Under the pieces are notes generated by a model. The model was not told the origin of the DNA. It did no database searches and was given only the letters and a program-made list of their open reading frames with translations. A stretch of DNA of 64,000 nt from Mangrovactinospora gilvigrisea (GTDB lineage Bacteria; Actinomycetota; Actinomycetes; Streptomycetales; Streptomycetaceae), in NCBI RefSeq assembly GCF_001879105.1, contig NZ_MLCF01000007.1, forward strand, positions 1-64,000, in the 5' to 3' direction. The position numbers were made by a program, and so were the translations under genes. This document shows positions 18,378-27,789 of this stretch, piece after piece (position 1 is the first letter of the stretch; every line of letters begins with the position of its first letter).

Positions 18378-19031
18378 ATGGACGGAAACCGGCCGTCGGC
18401 GGCGCAGCGGGTCCGCACCCTGATCGAGGCGAACGCCTCCGCGGTGCTGGACATTCCCGGCATCGACCCCGATCCCCTGGCCCGAGCAGCCCGGATACAG
18501 GGCGTCGGACCCGGCGGTGAGCTGCTGCTGGAGGCGGGCCTGCGGGTCACCGAGGAGGTCACCGCCGTGCTGGAGATCACAGACGTCGCCCCCGTCGCGG
18601 TGCCGCACCGGGTGCGGGGACGGGCCTGGATCACCGGGTGGCTGACGCCCGCCGACGAGGACGGCGTGCTCCGGCTGGAGACGGCCGGCGCCACGGTGGA
18701 CGACCTGTGGGGCACCGGCCACGCCGAGCCGGAGGAGCTGGCCGCGGCGTCGCCGGATCCGCTGGCCGCGCAGGAGGCGGGGATCCTGCAGCACCTCGCG
18801 GCCTCGCACGCCGAGCAGCTGCGGGCGCTGGACGCGCTGCTGCCGCAGGAGGAGCGGGGCTCGGGGGCGCGTCCGGTCCCGGTCGCGCTGGACACCTCGG
18901 GGCTGCGGGTGCGCTATGTGTCGGACGGGGGGCGGGTGTTCGACGCCTGGTTCGAGTTCGACGGGGCGGTGCGGGGGCCCGCGGAACTCCGGGCCGCGAT
19001 GTCCCGGCTGCTGCGGACGGCCCGGCTCTGA
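18378..19031 (+). CDS. DUF2470 domain protein, iron-regulated
   Basis: The 217-residue protein starts at ATG 18378 with GAGGAGG upstream. DUF2470 domains accompany flavin-fold heme-handling proteins of the HugZ type. The domain lies in the C-terminal half (ILQHLAASHAEQLRALDALL followed by RYVSDGGRVFDAWFEFDG), with an N-terminal split-barrel-like part (PVAVPHRVRGRAWITGWLTP). The iron box just upstream fits a role in heme or iron use. No signal peptide or membrane helix was seen. The function is inferred from the family and the operator. Confidence 0.85.
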   Translation: MDGNRPSAAQRVRTLIEANASAVLDIPGIDPDPLARAARIQGVGPGGELLLEAGLRVTEEVTAVLEITDVAPVAVPHRVRGRAWITGWLTPADEDGVLRLETAGATVDDLWGTGHAEPEELAAASPDPLAAQEAGILQHLAASHAEQLRALDALLPQEERGSGARPVPVALDTSGLRVRYVSDGGRVFDAWFEFDGAVRGPAELRAAMSRLLRTARL

Positions 19032-19062
19032 GCGGGCCCGGCGGTCCGGCGGCCCCGTTCGG

Positions 19063-20421
19063 TCACTCGCGCGGTTCTCCGCGGCCCTTGAGCTTGCCGC
19101 GCGTCCACTCGGCGATGTCGGCGTACCGGGACTCGGCGCCGTGGCGGGTGGGGCGGTAGTAGGTGCGGTCCTTGACGGCGTCCGGGGCGTACTGCTGGGG
19201 GGCGATGCCCTCGGGGAGGTCGTGGGGGTAGACGTAGCCCTTGCCGTGGCCGATGGACTGGGCGCCCTTGTAGTGGGCGTCCCGCAGATGGGACGGCACC
19301 GGCCCGGCGAGGCCCTTGCGGACGTCGGCGAGGGCCTCGCCGATCGCTGTCGTCGCCGCGTTCGACTTGGGCGCCAGCGCCAGCGCGATCGTCGCCTGGG
19401 AGAGCGTCAGCGACGCCTCCGGGAAGCCGATCATCGCCACCGCCTGCGCCGCGGCGACCGCCAGCGGCAGCGCCGTGGGGTCGGCCATCCCGATGTCCTC
19501 GCTCGCCGAGATCATCAGCCGGCGGGCGATGAACCGCGGGTCCTCCCCCGCCTCGATCATCCGCGCCAGGTAGTGCAGCGCCGCGTCCACATCGCTGCCC
19601 CGGATCGACTTGATCAGCGCGCTCGCCACGTCGTAGTGCTGGTCACCGTCCCGGTCGTAGCGGACCGCGGCCTTGTCGACCGCCGACTCCACCGTCTCGA
19701 CCGAGACGACCTCCTCGCCCATCTCGATCGCCGCGCCCGCCGCCGCCTCCAGCGCGGTCAGCGCCCGCCGGGCGTCCCCGCCGGCGACCCGCAGCAGGTG
19801 CTCCTCCGCCTCCGGCGAGAGCGACACCGCACCGTCCAGCCCGCGCTCCTCCTCCACCGCCCGGTGCAGCAGGCCGCGGATGTCGTCCTCGGTCAGCGAC
19901 TCCAGCGTCAGCAGCAGCGACCGCGACAGCAGCGGGCTGATCACCGAGAAGTGCGGGTTCTCCGTCGTCGCCGCGATCAGCGTCACCCAGCGGTTCTCCA
20001 CCGCCGGCAGCAGCGAGTCCTGCTGGGCCTTGGAGAAGCGGTGGATCTCGTCGAGGAAGAGCACCGTGTCCTTGCTGTGCGCGCCGGAGTACTGCCGGGC
20101 GGCGCGGATCACCTCCCGCACCTCCTTCACCCCGGCGGTGATCGCCGACAGCTCCACGAACCGCCGGTCCGTCGCCTGGCTCACCACATAGGCCAGCGTC
20201 GTCTTGCCGGTGCCGGGCGGGCCCCACAGCAGCACCGAGGAGAGCGCCGCCGGCCCGTGCCCGCCGCCGACCAGCCGGCGCAGCGGCGAGCCGTCCCGCA
20301 GCAGGTGCTGCTGCCCCACCACCTCGTCGAGCGTCCGCGGCCGCATCCGGACGGCGAGCGGCGCGGCGCCCGGCTCCTTCTCGGCGCGGGTCTCGGCGGC
20401 GGTGAAGAGATCGGCATCCAC
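19063..20421 (-). CDS. rarA: Replication-associated recombination protein A (RarA/MgsA)
   Basis: The 452-residue AAA+ ATPase shows [20 protein letters not shown] (Walker A), [20 protein letters not shown] (Walker B), [20 protein letters not shown] (sensor 1), and the C-terminal clamp-loader-like part with [13 protein letters not shown] and [10 protein letters not shown]. It acts at stalled forks. The start is GTG 20421, 6 nt after TAGCCT, so the message is probably leaderless. A partial damage-promoter element precedes the -10 (20428-20450). Confidence 0.94.
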   Translation of the reverse strand: MDADLFTAAETRAEKEPGAAPLAVRMRPRTLDEVVGQQHLLRDGSPLRRLVGGGHGPAALSSVLLWGPPGTGKTTLAYVVSQATDRRFVELSAITAGVKEVREVIRAARQYSGAHSKDTVLFLDEIHRFSKAQQDSLLPAVENRWVTLIAATTENPHFSVISPLLSRSLLLTLESLTEDDIRGLLHRAVEEERGLDGAVSLSPEAEEHLLRVAGGDARRALTALEAAAGAAIEMGEEVVSVETVESAVDKAAVRYDRDGDQHYDVASALIKSIRGSDVDAALHYLARMIEAGEDPRFIARRLMISASEDIGMADPTALPLAVAAAQAVAMIGFPEASLTLSQATIALALAPKSNAATTAIGEALADVRKGLAGPVPSHLRDAHYKGAQSIGHGKGYVYPHDLPEGIAPQQYAPDAVKDRTYYRPTRHGAESRYADIAEWTRGKLKGRGEPRE

Positions 20422-20545
20422 GGGGCCAGGCTACGACGTGCCCCGGACACCGCCGTCCGGCCCCGCGTGTCCACCGATCGACGGACAGCAGATGTGCCCA
20501 CCCGGTCGTCCCGCAAAGCCGCCCGGTGCGGGCATCGTCGTAGCC

Positions 20546-21412
20546 ATGAACGACAACGCCGTGCACGTACGGGGCCTGCGCAAGGCGTACGGGGGGAATC
20601 CCGCCGTCGACGGCCTCGACCTGACCATCAGCACCGGGGAGGTGTTCGGGCTGCTCGGCCCGAACGGCGCCGGGAAGTCGACCACCGTGGAGATCCTGGA
20701 GGGCCACCGCACCCGCGACGCCGGCGAGGTCGCGGTCCTCGGCCGCGACCCCGGCCGCCCGGACCGCCCCTGGCGCTCGCGGATCGGCATCGTCTGGCAG
20801 AACGACGTCGCCCCCGGCGAGCTGACGGTCCGTGAGACCGTCCGCCACTTCGCCCGCTACTACCCCGCGCCCCGCGACCCCGACGAGGTCATCGAGCTGG
20901 TCGGGCTCTCCGAGAAGGCCGACGCGCGGATCACCGCGCTCTCCGGCGGGCAGCGCCGCCGCGTCGACGTGGCGCTGGGCGTCGTCGGCCGCCCCGAGCT
21001 GCTCTTCCTGGACGAGCCCACCACCGGCTTCGACCCGGCGGCCCGCCGGCAGTTCTGGGACCTGATCCGGCTGCTCGCCCGGGACGGCACCACCATCCTG
21101 CTCACCTCCCACTACCTCGACGAGGTGGAGGCGCTCGCCGGGCGGCTCGCGGTGATCGCCCGCGGCCGGGTGATCGCCGAGGGCGCGCCGTCCTCGCTCG
21201 CCGGCCGGGCCGGCAAGACCGCCACCGTCGCCTGGACGGACGACGAGGGGCGCCACGAGCTGCGCACCGACTCCCCCACCGGCACGGTCGCCGCGCTCGG
21301 CCGGCGGTTCTCCGGCGAGGTGCCCGAACTCACCGTCACCCGGCCCTCGCTGGAGGACGTCTACCTGGACCTGATCCGCGGCACCGAAGGCAGCGAGGAG
21401 CGGCCGTCATGA
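20546..21412 (+). CDS. ABC transporter ATP-binding protein (ABC-2 exporter type)
   Basis: The 288-residue protein starts at ATG 20546 (MNDNAVHVRGLRKAYGG). Walker A is GPNGAGKST, the signature is LSGGQRRR, and Walker B is LLFLDEPTTGFDP. The C-terminal 70 residues resemble DrrA-type exporter subunits. The stop overlaps the permease start (ATGA). The substrate is unknown; a drug or peptide exporter is most likely from the family. It heads a four-gene unit ending in a two-component system. Confidence 0.93.
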   Translation: MNDNAVHVRGLRKAYGGNPAVDGLDLTISTGEVFGLLGPNGAGKSTTVEILEGHRTRDAGEVAVLGRDPGRPDRPWRSRIGIVWQNDVAPGELTVRETVRHFARYYPAPRDPDEVIELVGLSEKADARITALSGGQRRRVDVALGVVGRPELLFLDEPTTGFDPAARRQFWDLIRLLARDGTTILLTSHYLDEVEALAGRLAVIARGRVIAEGAPSSLAGRAGKTATVAWTDDEGRHELRTDSPTGTVAALGRRFSGEVPELTVTRPSLEDVYLDLIRGTEGSEERPS

Positions 21413-22257
21413 CCATCACCGAGTCCGCCCCCGCCGCGCTGGCCCGTCCGGTGCGCGCGCCCGGCACGCTCCGCCTGGGCCTGGCCCGCGGCGGCATCGA
21501 GATCAAGCAGTTCTTCCGCGCCCGCGACGCGGTGGTCTTCAACTTCGCGCTGCCCGCGGTGCTGATGGTGCTCTTCGCGACCATCTTCAAGGACCGCATC
21601 CCGGACGCCGGCGGCGTCACCGTCTCCCAGCTGTACGTGGCGGCGATGATCGCCGCCGGGCTGATGACCACCAGCTTCAGCTCGCTGGCCATCGGCATCG
21701 CCCAGGAGCGCGACGAGGGGACGCTGCGCCGGCTGCGCGGGATGCCGATGCCGCGCGCCTCCTACTTCATCGGCAAGGTGCTGCTGGTGCTCGTCACCGG
21801 CGTCTCCGAGACGGTGGTGCTGCTGATCGTCGGCGTCTCCTTCTACCATCTGCACCTGCCCGGCTCGGCGTTGAAGTGGTTCGACTTCGCCTGGGTGTTC
21901 CTGCTGGGGCTGACGGCCTGCACGCTCACCGGGATCGCGGCCAGCAGCGTGCCGCGGAACGCCAAGAGCGCCGCCCCGGTGATCCAGCTGCCGTTCCTGG
22001 TGCTGCAGTTCATCTCCGGCATCTACATCGCCGTCAACACCATCCCCAAGGGCCTGCTGGCGGTCGGGGCGTGGTTCCCGCTGAAGTGGATGGCGCAGGG
22101 CTTCCGCGGGGTCTTCCTGCCGGACGCCGCCAAGTCGCTGGAGGCCGCGCACGCCTGGGAGTACGGCAGAATCGCGATGGTGCTCGGCGCGTGGTGCGTC
22201 GTCGGGCTGCTGCTCTGCCTCACCACCTTCCGGTGGAAGACCCGGCGGGACGGCTGA
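21409..22257 (+). CDS. ABC-2 type transporter permease
   Basis: The 282-residue protein has six predicted membrane segments (for example AVVFNFALPAVLMVLFATIF, YVAAMIAAGLMTTSFSSLAI, VLLVLVTGVSETVVLLIVGV) and the ABC-2 motif around IAQERDEGTLRRLRGMPMPR. It pairs with the ATPase upstream by ATGA overlap and is followed after 3 nt by the sensor kinase, so transport and sensing are probably coupled. Confidence 0.92.
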   Translation: MTITESAPAALARPVRAPGTLRLGLARGGIEIKQFFRARDAVVFNFALPAVLMVLFATIFKDRIPDAGGVTVSQLYVAAMIAAGLMTTSFSSLAIGIAQERDEGTLRRLRGMPMPRASYFIGKVLLVLVTGVSETVVLLIVGVSFYHLHLPGSALKWFDFAWVFLLGLTACTLTGIAASSVPRNAKSAAPVIQLPFLVLQFISGIYIAVNTIPKGLLAVGAWFPLKWMAQGFRGVFLPDAAKSLEAAHAWEYGRIAMVLGAWCVVGLLLCLTTFRWKTRRDG

Positions 22258-22260
22258 GCG

Positions 22261-23484
22261 ATGAGGGGGACGGCGGTGGATTCCGTGAGGACGGGCAGGG
22301 ACGGCACCGGCCTGGTGCCCACCCTGCGGCGCTGGGACTGGTACTACGGGCTCGCCCTGGCGGCCACGATCGCCTATCTGCTGTGCCCGCCGACCACCAC
22401 CCGGGTCGTCTCCGCCGCGCTGCTGGTGCCGCTCGTCCCCCTCTACCTGCTCGTCGGCCGCCCGGCGATGGCCCGCGGCGAGGCCGGGCACGACAGCACC
22501 GCCGCACGGCTCTACCTCACCGCGGTGATCGTGCTGTTCATCCCGGCCGCGGTGGCGACGCCGACGTCCTCGGTGGCGCTCTTCGCGATCATCCCGCAGT
22601 GCTTCATCCTGCTGCAGAAGCCGTGGTCGCTGGTGGCCGTCTTCGCCGCCAACGGCCTGCCGCTGATCGGCTGGCTGGTGCTGCTCCAGGTGGACGCGCC
22701 GACCGCGGTCGGGCTCTCCGCGATGGTGGTGCTGGACTGCGCCTTCTCGATCGTCTTCGGCACCTGGATCGAGAAGATCATCGAGCAGAGCGAGGCCCAG
22801 CGCCGCCTCCTGGACGAACTGCGCAGCAGCCGCGCCGAGGTGGCCCGGCTCTCCGCCGCGCAGGGGGCGCTCAAGGAGCGGGAGCGGCTGGCCCGCGAGA
22901 TCCACGACACCCTGGCCCAGGGGTTCACCAGCCTGCTGATGCTCGCTCAGGCGGTGGACGTGGAACTGGAGTCGGGCAACACGGCCGGGGCGCGGCGCCA
23001 TGCGAAGCTCATGGACGCCACCGCCCGGGAGAACCTGGCCGAGGCGCGCGACCTGGTGGCCGCGATGACCCCGGCCCGGCTCGAGGAGGACTCCCTCGAG
23101 GAGGCGGTGCGTCGCCTGGGGGCGCGGCTCGCCGACGAGACCGGGGCGGAGGTGTCCGTGGCGGTGGAGGGGGCGACGCGGCCCCTCCCCCCGGTCACCG
23201 CGGTGGTGGCGCTGCGGGCCTGCCAGGAGGCGCTGGCCAATGTCCGCAAGCACGCCGCGGGGGCCCGCTCGGTGCGGGTGCGGCTCGGCTATCCGGAGCA
23301 CGGGGGGCTCCGGCTGGTCGTCGCGGACGACGGCTGCGGCTTCGACCCGTCCGCCTACCGGCCGGGCTACGGCCTGCCCGGGATGCGGGCACGGGCCGCG
23401 GAGACGGGGGGACGTGCGGAGGTGCGGAGCGTGCCGGGCGAGGGCACCACGGTCGAGGTGCTCCTGGAGGCGGCGTCCCGATGA
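22261..23484 (+). CDS. Sensor histidine kinase (HisKA_3, NarL-type partner)
   Basis: The 407-residue protein (ATG 22261; GTG 22276 is possible) has about five N-terminal membrane segments up to residue 165, then a dimerisation helix with the phospho-acceptor in LAREIHDTLAQGFTSL (His215). The ATPase domain carries ALANVRKHAAGA (N box) and ADDGCGFDPS plus GYGLPGMRAR (G boxes). It is membrane-bound, with no large external sensor domain, so it may sense membrane stress or the co-encoded exporter (inference). Confidence 0.92.
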   Translation: MRGTAVDSVRTGRDGTGLVPTLRRWDWYYGLALAATIAYLLCPPTTTRVVSAALLVPLVPLYLLVGRPAMARGEAGHDSTAARLYLTAVIVLFIPAAVATPTSSVALFAIIPQCFILLQKPWSLVAVFAANGLPLIGWLVLLQVDAPTAVGLSAMVVLDCAFSIVFGTWIEKIIEQSEAQRRLLDELRSSRAEVARLSAAQGALKERERLAREIHDTLAQGFTSLLMLAQAVDVELESGNTAGARRHAKLMDATARENLAEARDLVAAMTPARLEEDSLEEAVRRLGARLADETGAEVSVAVEGATRPLPPVTAVVALRACQEALANVRKHAAGARSVRVRLGYPEHGGLRLVVADDGCGFDPSAYRPGYGLPGMRARAAETGGRAEVRSVPGEGTTVEVLLEAASR

Positions 23485-24119
23485 CGATTCGGATCATGCT
23501 GGTGGACGATCACCCGGTGGTGCGCGAGGGCCTGCGCGGCATGCTCGCCGCCGAACCGGACCTGCGGGTGGTCGCGGAGGCGTCGTCCGGCGCCGAGGCC
23601 CTGGAGGTGTGCGCGGCGGCCGGCGAGCTGCCGCAGATCGTGCTGATGGACCTGCGGATGCCCGGCGGCGACGGGGTGCAGGCGACGGAGGCGCTGCTGG
23701 CGGCCCACCCGGGGCTGCGCGTGGTGGTGCTGACGACCTACGAGACCGACCGCGACATCCTGCGGGCGGTGGAGGCCGGCGCGGCCGGCTACCTGCTGAA
23801 GGATGCCTCCCGCGCGGAGCTCGCCGACGCGGTGCGGGCCGCCGCCCGCGGCGAGACGGTGCTGGCGCCCTCGGTGGCGGGGGCGCTGGTGACCCGGCTG
23901 CGCGGCGGCTCGGCGGAGCGGCCGCGGCTGAGCGCGCGGGAGCTGGAGGTGCTCCGGCTGGTCGCCGCGGGCTGCACCAACGGGGAGATCGGCCGGCGGC
24001 TGTACATCGGGGAGTCGACGGTGAAGACGCACCTGCTGCGCGTCTTCGGGAAGCTGGACGTGGCCGACCGCGCGTCGGCGGTGGCCAAGGCGTTCACGCT
24101 GGGGCTGCTGGGAGACTGA
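23481..24119 (+). CDS. LuxR/NarL-family response regulator
   Basis: The 212-residue protein overlaps the kinase by ATGA. The receiver domain has VDDHPVV, the phosphorylated Asp57 in IVLMDLRMPG, Thr85-Thr86, and Lys107 in YLLKDAS. The C-terminal helix-turn-helix is LSARELEVLRLVAAGCTNGE followed by IGRRLYIGESTVKTHL. It should respond to the adjacent kinase and control the exporter or linked genes. Confidence 0.95.
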   Translation: MTIRIMLVDDHPVVREGLRGMLAAEPDLRVVAEASSGAEALEVCAAAGELPQIVLMDLRMPGGDGVQATEALLAAHPGLRVVVLTTYETDRDILRAVEAGAAGYLLKDASRAELADAVRAAARGETVLAPSVAGALVTRLRGGSAERPRLSARELEVLRLVAAGCTNGEIGRRLYIGESTVKTHLLRVFGKLDVADRASAVAKAFTLGLLGD

Positions 24120-24163
24120 CGGACCGGGGCCCGGCCCCGCGGGGCGCCGTCGTCGGCCCAGGC

Positions 24164-24184
24164 TTGACTCTCACACTGTGTGAG
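24164..24184 (+). promoter_or_regulatory. MerR-type promoter/operator
   Basis: A -35-like TTGACT (24164-24169) is followed at once by ctcacactgtgtgag (24170-24184), a perfect 7+1+7 inverted repeat. MerR regulators bind such palindromes in over-long promoter spacers. The repeat lies 19 nt before the MerR gene start, so autoregulation is likely. Confidence 0.6.
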
Positions 24185-24203
24185 GCCGTTTCGTGGAGGC
24201 ATC

Positions 24204-25046
24204 ATGTTCGCCATCGGAGAGTTCGCCCGGCACGGACGCGTCAGCGTCCGCATGCTGCGCCACTACGACGCCCTCGGCCTGCTGCGGCCCGCCCTCGTGG
24301 ACGACCGCACCGGCTACCGCTTCTACGAGGCCGCCCAGCTCGCCCGCCTGAACCGGATCGTCGCCCTCAAGGCGCTCGGCTTCACGCTGGAGCAGGTGCG
24401 GGAGATCGTGGACGCCAAGGTGGGCGCCGAGGAGCTGCGCGGCATGCTCCGGCTGCGCCGCGCCCAGCTGGCCGCCGAGGCGGCCGCGACCACGGCGCGG
24501 CTGCAGGAGGTCGAGGGACGTCTCCGCATCATCGAGAGCGAGGGGCTCATGCCCGTCAACGACGTCGTCGTCAAGAGCCTGCCCGCGGAGCGGGTGGCCC
24601 GGCTCACCGCGGGGATCCAGGACATGGAGAGCCAGTTCATCGGCCCCGTCCTCGGCCCGCTCTTCCAGCAGCTGTGCGACCGGATCGCGGCCGCCGGGGC
24701 CGGCTTCCGCGGCCCGGCGATCGCCACCTACGAGGAGACGCCCGGCGGGGACCACCCCTTCGTCGTCCACGCCTGCATGCCCATCGGCGACCAGCAGGTG
24801 CCCGCGGACGCCGGGTTCGAGGTCGTCGTGCTCCCGGCGGTGGCGCGCGCCGCGACCGTCGTCCACCACGGCCACGTCCAGCAGATGATGCCCGCCTTCC
24901 AGACGCTCGCCCACTGGCTGGACGCCGGCGGCGGCAAGGGCGTGGGCTTTCCCCGCGAGGTCAACCTGGACATCCCCGAGGACATGGACGAGTGGGTGAC
25001 GGAGATCCAGCAGCCGCTCGCCGACGCCGAGGGCGGGGCGGCATGA
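24204..25046 (+). CDS. MerR-family regulator with GyrI-like effector domain
   Basis: The 280-residue protein starts at ATG 24204 after TGGAGG. The N-terminal MerR helix-turn-helix is MFAIGEFARHGRVSVRMLRH and LLRPALVDDRTGYRFYEAAQ, then a dimerisation helix (about 75-115). Residues 120-280 form a GyrI/AraC-effector-like ligand domain (VVVKSLPAERVARL, VVLPAVARAATVVHHGH, GFPREVNLDIPED). The ligand is probably a small, perhaps cationic drug-like molecule, by analogy with BmrR/TipA. It overlaps the next gene by ATGA. Confidence 0.9.
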   Translation: MFAIGEFARHGRVSVRMLRHYDALGLLRPALVDDRTGYRFYEAAQLARLNRIVALKALGFTLEQVREIVDAKVGAEELRGMLRLRRAQLAAEAAATTARLQEVEGRLRIIESEGLMPVNDVVVKSLPAERVARLTAGIQDMESQFIGPVLGPLFQQLCDRIAAAGAGFRGPAIATYEETPGGDHPFVVHACMPIGDQQVPADAGFEVVVLPAVARAATVVHHGHVQQMMPAFQTLAHWLDAGGGKGVGFPREVNLDIPEDMDEWVTEIQQPLADAEGGAA

Positions 25047-25966
25047 GGCCGCCCGTCGACTTCCGCGCCCACGACCTGGGCGACGGCCGCGACGAGCGCT
25101 GGACGCGCTGGGCCCGCGCCCAGTACGACGCCCTGGAGGGGTCGCTGGACCTGGAGAAGGCCCCGGCGGTCCGCCGGCTGGTGGACCGTCACCTGCCGGA
25201 GCTGGTCCCGGAGCTGGAGCGGCTCGCCGCGGCGATGGACCGCCCGCACGCGGCGGAGCTGCTCGCCGACGCGGTGCGCCCCCCGGCGTCGCTCTTCGCC
25301 TGCACCCAGCGGGCGGTCGGCGGCGAGCTGCTGCGCAACTACGACTTCCCGCCGGACGAGTGCTCGGGCGCGGTGCTGCGCAGCGGCTTCCTGCGGCCGG
25401 TGCTCGGCATGAGCGAGGTGGTGTGGGGGCTGCTGGACGGCATGAACGGCGACGGGCTGGCGCTCTCGCTGACCTTCGGCGGCCGGCAGGTGCTCGGCGA
25501 GGGGCTGTCGATCCTGCTGGTGCAGCGGTATCTGCTGGAGACCTGCGGGACGGTCGGGGAGGCGCTGGCCGCGCTGCGGGGGATGCCGATCGCCTCCGCG
25601 CAGAACATCACGCTGGTGGACGGGGAGCGGGCGGCGACGGTCTTCGTCGGCCCCGACCTGGACGCGCCGGTCCTCGCGGAGGACGCCTGCGCGGCCAACC
25701 ACCAGCACCTGCCGGTGCCGCCGGCGCAGGAGGAGGGGACGCGCACGGGCGCGCGGATCGCCGCGATCCGCGCGGCGAAGTCCGAGCCGGAGGCGGTGCG
25801 CGCGGCACTGCTCGCCCCGCCGGTGCACGTCCCGCTGGGCGACTGGGGCGGCACGCTCTATGCCGCCCACTACCGCCCGGCGGCGGGCGGGGTCAGCTAC
25901 CTCTGGCCGGACGACCCGGCGTGGGAGCAGTCGCTCTACCGCTTCGAGCCCGGGCCGCCCCCGTGA
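25043..25966 (+). CDS. C45-type acyltransferase/autoproteolytic NTN-hydrolase-like protein
   Basis: The 307-residue protein starts at ATG 25043. The segment SLFACTQRAVGGELLRNYDF resembles the catalytic Cys region of acyl-CoA:6-aminopenicillanic acid acyltransferase relatives, followed by LALSLTFGGRQVLGEGLSIL and CAANHQHLP. Family members mature by self-cleavage before the Cys; here about 90 residues precede it. They cleave or transfer amide-linked acyl groups. Coupling to a drug-sensing MerR regulator suggests amide inactivation of a compound (inference). Confidence 0.75.
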   Translation: MRPPVDFRAHDLGDGRDERWTRWARAQYDALEGSLDLEKAPAVRRLVDRHLPELVPELERLAAAMDRPHAAELLADAVRPPASLFACTQRAVGGELLRNYDFPPDECSGAVLRSGFLRPVLGMSEVVWGLLDGMNGDGLALSLTFGGRQVLGEGLSILLVQRYLLETCGTVGEALAALRGMPIASAQNITLVDGERAATVFVGPDLDAPVLAEDACAANHQHLPVPPAQEEGTRTGARIAAIRAAKSEPEAVRAALLAPPVHVPLGDWGGTLYAAHYRPAAGGVSYLWPDDPAWEQSLYRFEPGPPP

Positions 25967-25977
25967 GCCGCTAGCAC

Positions 25978-26007
25978 GCAGGCGGGGGCGTCTCCGCCCC
26001 CGCCTGC
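25978..26007. terminator. Bidirectional hairpin terminator
   Basis: A perfect 13-bp stem (gcaggcgggggcg / cgcccccgcctgc) with a tctc loop lies between the convergent C45-type gene and aspS. It follows the first stop by 11 nt and the aspS stop by 9 nt. Confidence 0.85.
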
Positions 26008-26016
26008 GCCGCGCCG

Positions 26017-27789
26017 TCAGCCCTCCGCCTTCTCCTCCGACTTGGGCTTGGCGTCGATGCCCGCCTCGCGGCGCTGCTGCGGGGTGATGGGCGTCGGCGC
26101 CCCGGTCAGCGGGTCGCCGCCGGTGCTGGTCTTCGGGAAGGCGATGACGTCCCGGATCGTGTCCAGACCGCCCAGCAGCGTCACCAGGCGGTCGACGCCG
26201 AGGGCGATGCCGCCGTGCGGGGGCGGGCCGAAGTTGAAGGCCTCCAGCAGGAAGCCGAACTTCGACTGCGCCTCCTCCTCGGAGAGCCCGATCGCCTCGA
26301 AGGCGCGCTGCTGCACGTCCCGGGTGTGGATACGGATCGAACCGCCGCCGATCTCGCTGCCGTTGAGGACGATGTCGTAGGCGTCGGAGATCGCGTTGCC
26401 CGGGTCCTTCTCGAAGCGGTCCAGCCACTCGGCCGTCGGCGAGGTGAAGGGGTGGTGCATCGCGTGCCAGCCCGCGAAGTTGCCCTTCTCGTCCTCCAGC
26501 GGCTCGAACATCGGGAAGTCCACCACCCACAGGAACTTCCAAGCGGCCTCGTCGATCAGCCCGCAGCGCGCGCCGATCTCCAGCCGGGCCGCGCCCAGCA
26601 GCTCCAGCGACGCCGTCCGCTTGCCGGCCGCGAAGAAGATCGCGTCGCCCTTGGCGGCGCCGGTCGCGGCGACGAGCCCGTCCAGGTGCTCCTGGGAGAG
26701 GTTCTTGGCGACGGGGCCGCGCAGCTCGCCCGTCTCGGCGTCCACCAGGACGTAGGCGAGGCCCTTGGCGCCGCGCTGGCGCGCCCAGTCCTGCCAGCCG
26801 TCCAGCTCCTTGCGGGTCTGCTTCGCGCCGCCCGGCATGACGACCGCGCCCACGTGCTCGGCCTGGAAGACGCGGAAGGAGGTGCCCTCGAAGTAGCCGG
26901 TCAGGTCGACCAGTTCCTGCCCGAAGCGCAGGTCCGGCTTGTCGGAGCCGTAGCGGGACATCGCGTCGGCCCAGGTCATCCGGGGCAGCGGCAGCGGGAG
27001 GTCGACGCCGTGGACGTCCTTCCAGACCCGGGCGAGCACCTTCTCGGTGAGCGCCTGGATGTCCGCCGCGTCGGCGAAGGACATCTCGACGTCCAGCTGG
27101 GTGAACTCCGGCTGCCGGTCGGCGCGGAAGTCCTCGTCGCGGAAGCAGCGGGCGATCTGGTAGTAGCGCTCCATGCCGGCGACCATCAGCAGCTGCTTGA
27201 ACAGCTGCGGGGACTGCGGCAGTGCGTACCAGGTGCCGGGCTGCAGCCGGACCGGGACGAGGAAGTCGCGGGCGCCCTCGGGGGTGGAGCGGGTGAGGTC
27301 GGGCGTCTCGATGTCGAGGAAGTCGTTCTCCTCCATCACCTCGCGGATCAGGTGGTTGACCCGCGAGCGCAGCCGCAGCGCCTTCGCCGGTCCCTCGCGG
27401 CGCAGGTCGAGGTAGCGGTACTTGAGGCGGACCTCCTCGTTGACGCTGCCCGGCTCGTACTCGGCGATCGGGAACGGCAGCGGGGCGGACTCGGAGAGCA
27501 CCGTCAGGTCGCTGACGACGACCTCGACCTCCCCGGTGGGGATCTCGAGGTTCTCGTTGCCCTCGGGGCGCACCCGCACATCGCCGACGATCTTGACGCA
27601 GAACTCGCTGCGCAGCCGCCCCGCGTCCTCCAGGTCGCGGAAGACGACCTGGACGGTGCCGGAGCCGTCCCGCAGATCGATGAACGCCACCCCGCCGTGG
27701 TCCCGGCGCCGGGCGACCCAGCCGGCCAGTGTCACGGTCTCGCCGGCGTGCTCCTTGCGGAGGGTGCCGGCCTCATGGGTGCGGATCAC
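26017..27789 (-). CDS. aspS: Aspartyl-tRNA synthetase
   Basis: The 590-residue bacterial-type enzyme begins at GTG 27789 ([20 protein letters not shown]), overlapping the hisS stop by GTGA. It has an OB-fold anticodon domain ([20 protein letters not shown]), class II motif 2 around [20 protein letters not shown], an inserted GAD domain (about 280-420), and motif 3 [16 protein letters not shown]. It charges tRNA-Asp. It forms a tight unit with hisS and the MBL gene. Confidence 0.97.
   Translation of the reverse strand: MIRTHEAGTLRKEHAGETVTLAGWVARRRDHGGVAFIDLRDGSGTVQVVFRDLEDAGRLRSEFCVKIVGDVRVRPEGNENLEIPTGEVEVVVSDLTVLSESAPLPFPIAEYEPGSVNEEVRLKYRYLDLRREGPAKALRLRSRVNHLIREVMEENDFLDIETPDLTRSTPEGARDFLVPVRLQPGTWYALPQSPQLFKQLLMVAGMERYYQIARCFRDEDFRADRQPEFTQLDVEMSFADAADIQALTEKVLARVWKDVHGVDLPLPLPRMTWADAMSRYGSDKPDLRFGQELVDLTGYFEGTSFRVFQAEHVGAVVMPGGAKQTRKELDGWQDWARQRGAKGLAYVLVDAETGELRGPVAKNLSQEHLDGLVAATGAAKGDAIFFAAGKRTASLELLGAARLEIGARCGLIDEAAWKFLWVVDFPMFEPLEDEKGNFAGWHAMHHPFTSPTAEWLDRFEKDPGNAISDAYDIVLNGSEIGGGSIRIHTRDVQQRAFEAIGLSEEEAQSKFGFLLEAFNFGPPPHGGIALGVDRLVTLLGGLDTIRDVIAFPKTSTGGDPLTGAPTPITPQQRREAGIDAKPKSEEKAEG

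Noticed and set aside
20546-25966. ABC exporter, two-component system and MerR/C45 genes considered as part of an antibiotic biosynthetic cluster
   Set aside because: No polyketide synthase, NRPS, RiPP precursor or other biosynthetic gene is present; they look like stand-alone resistance or sensing modules.
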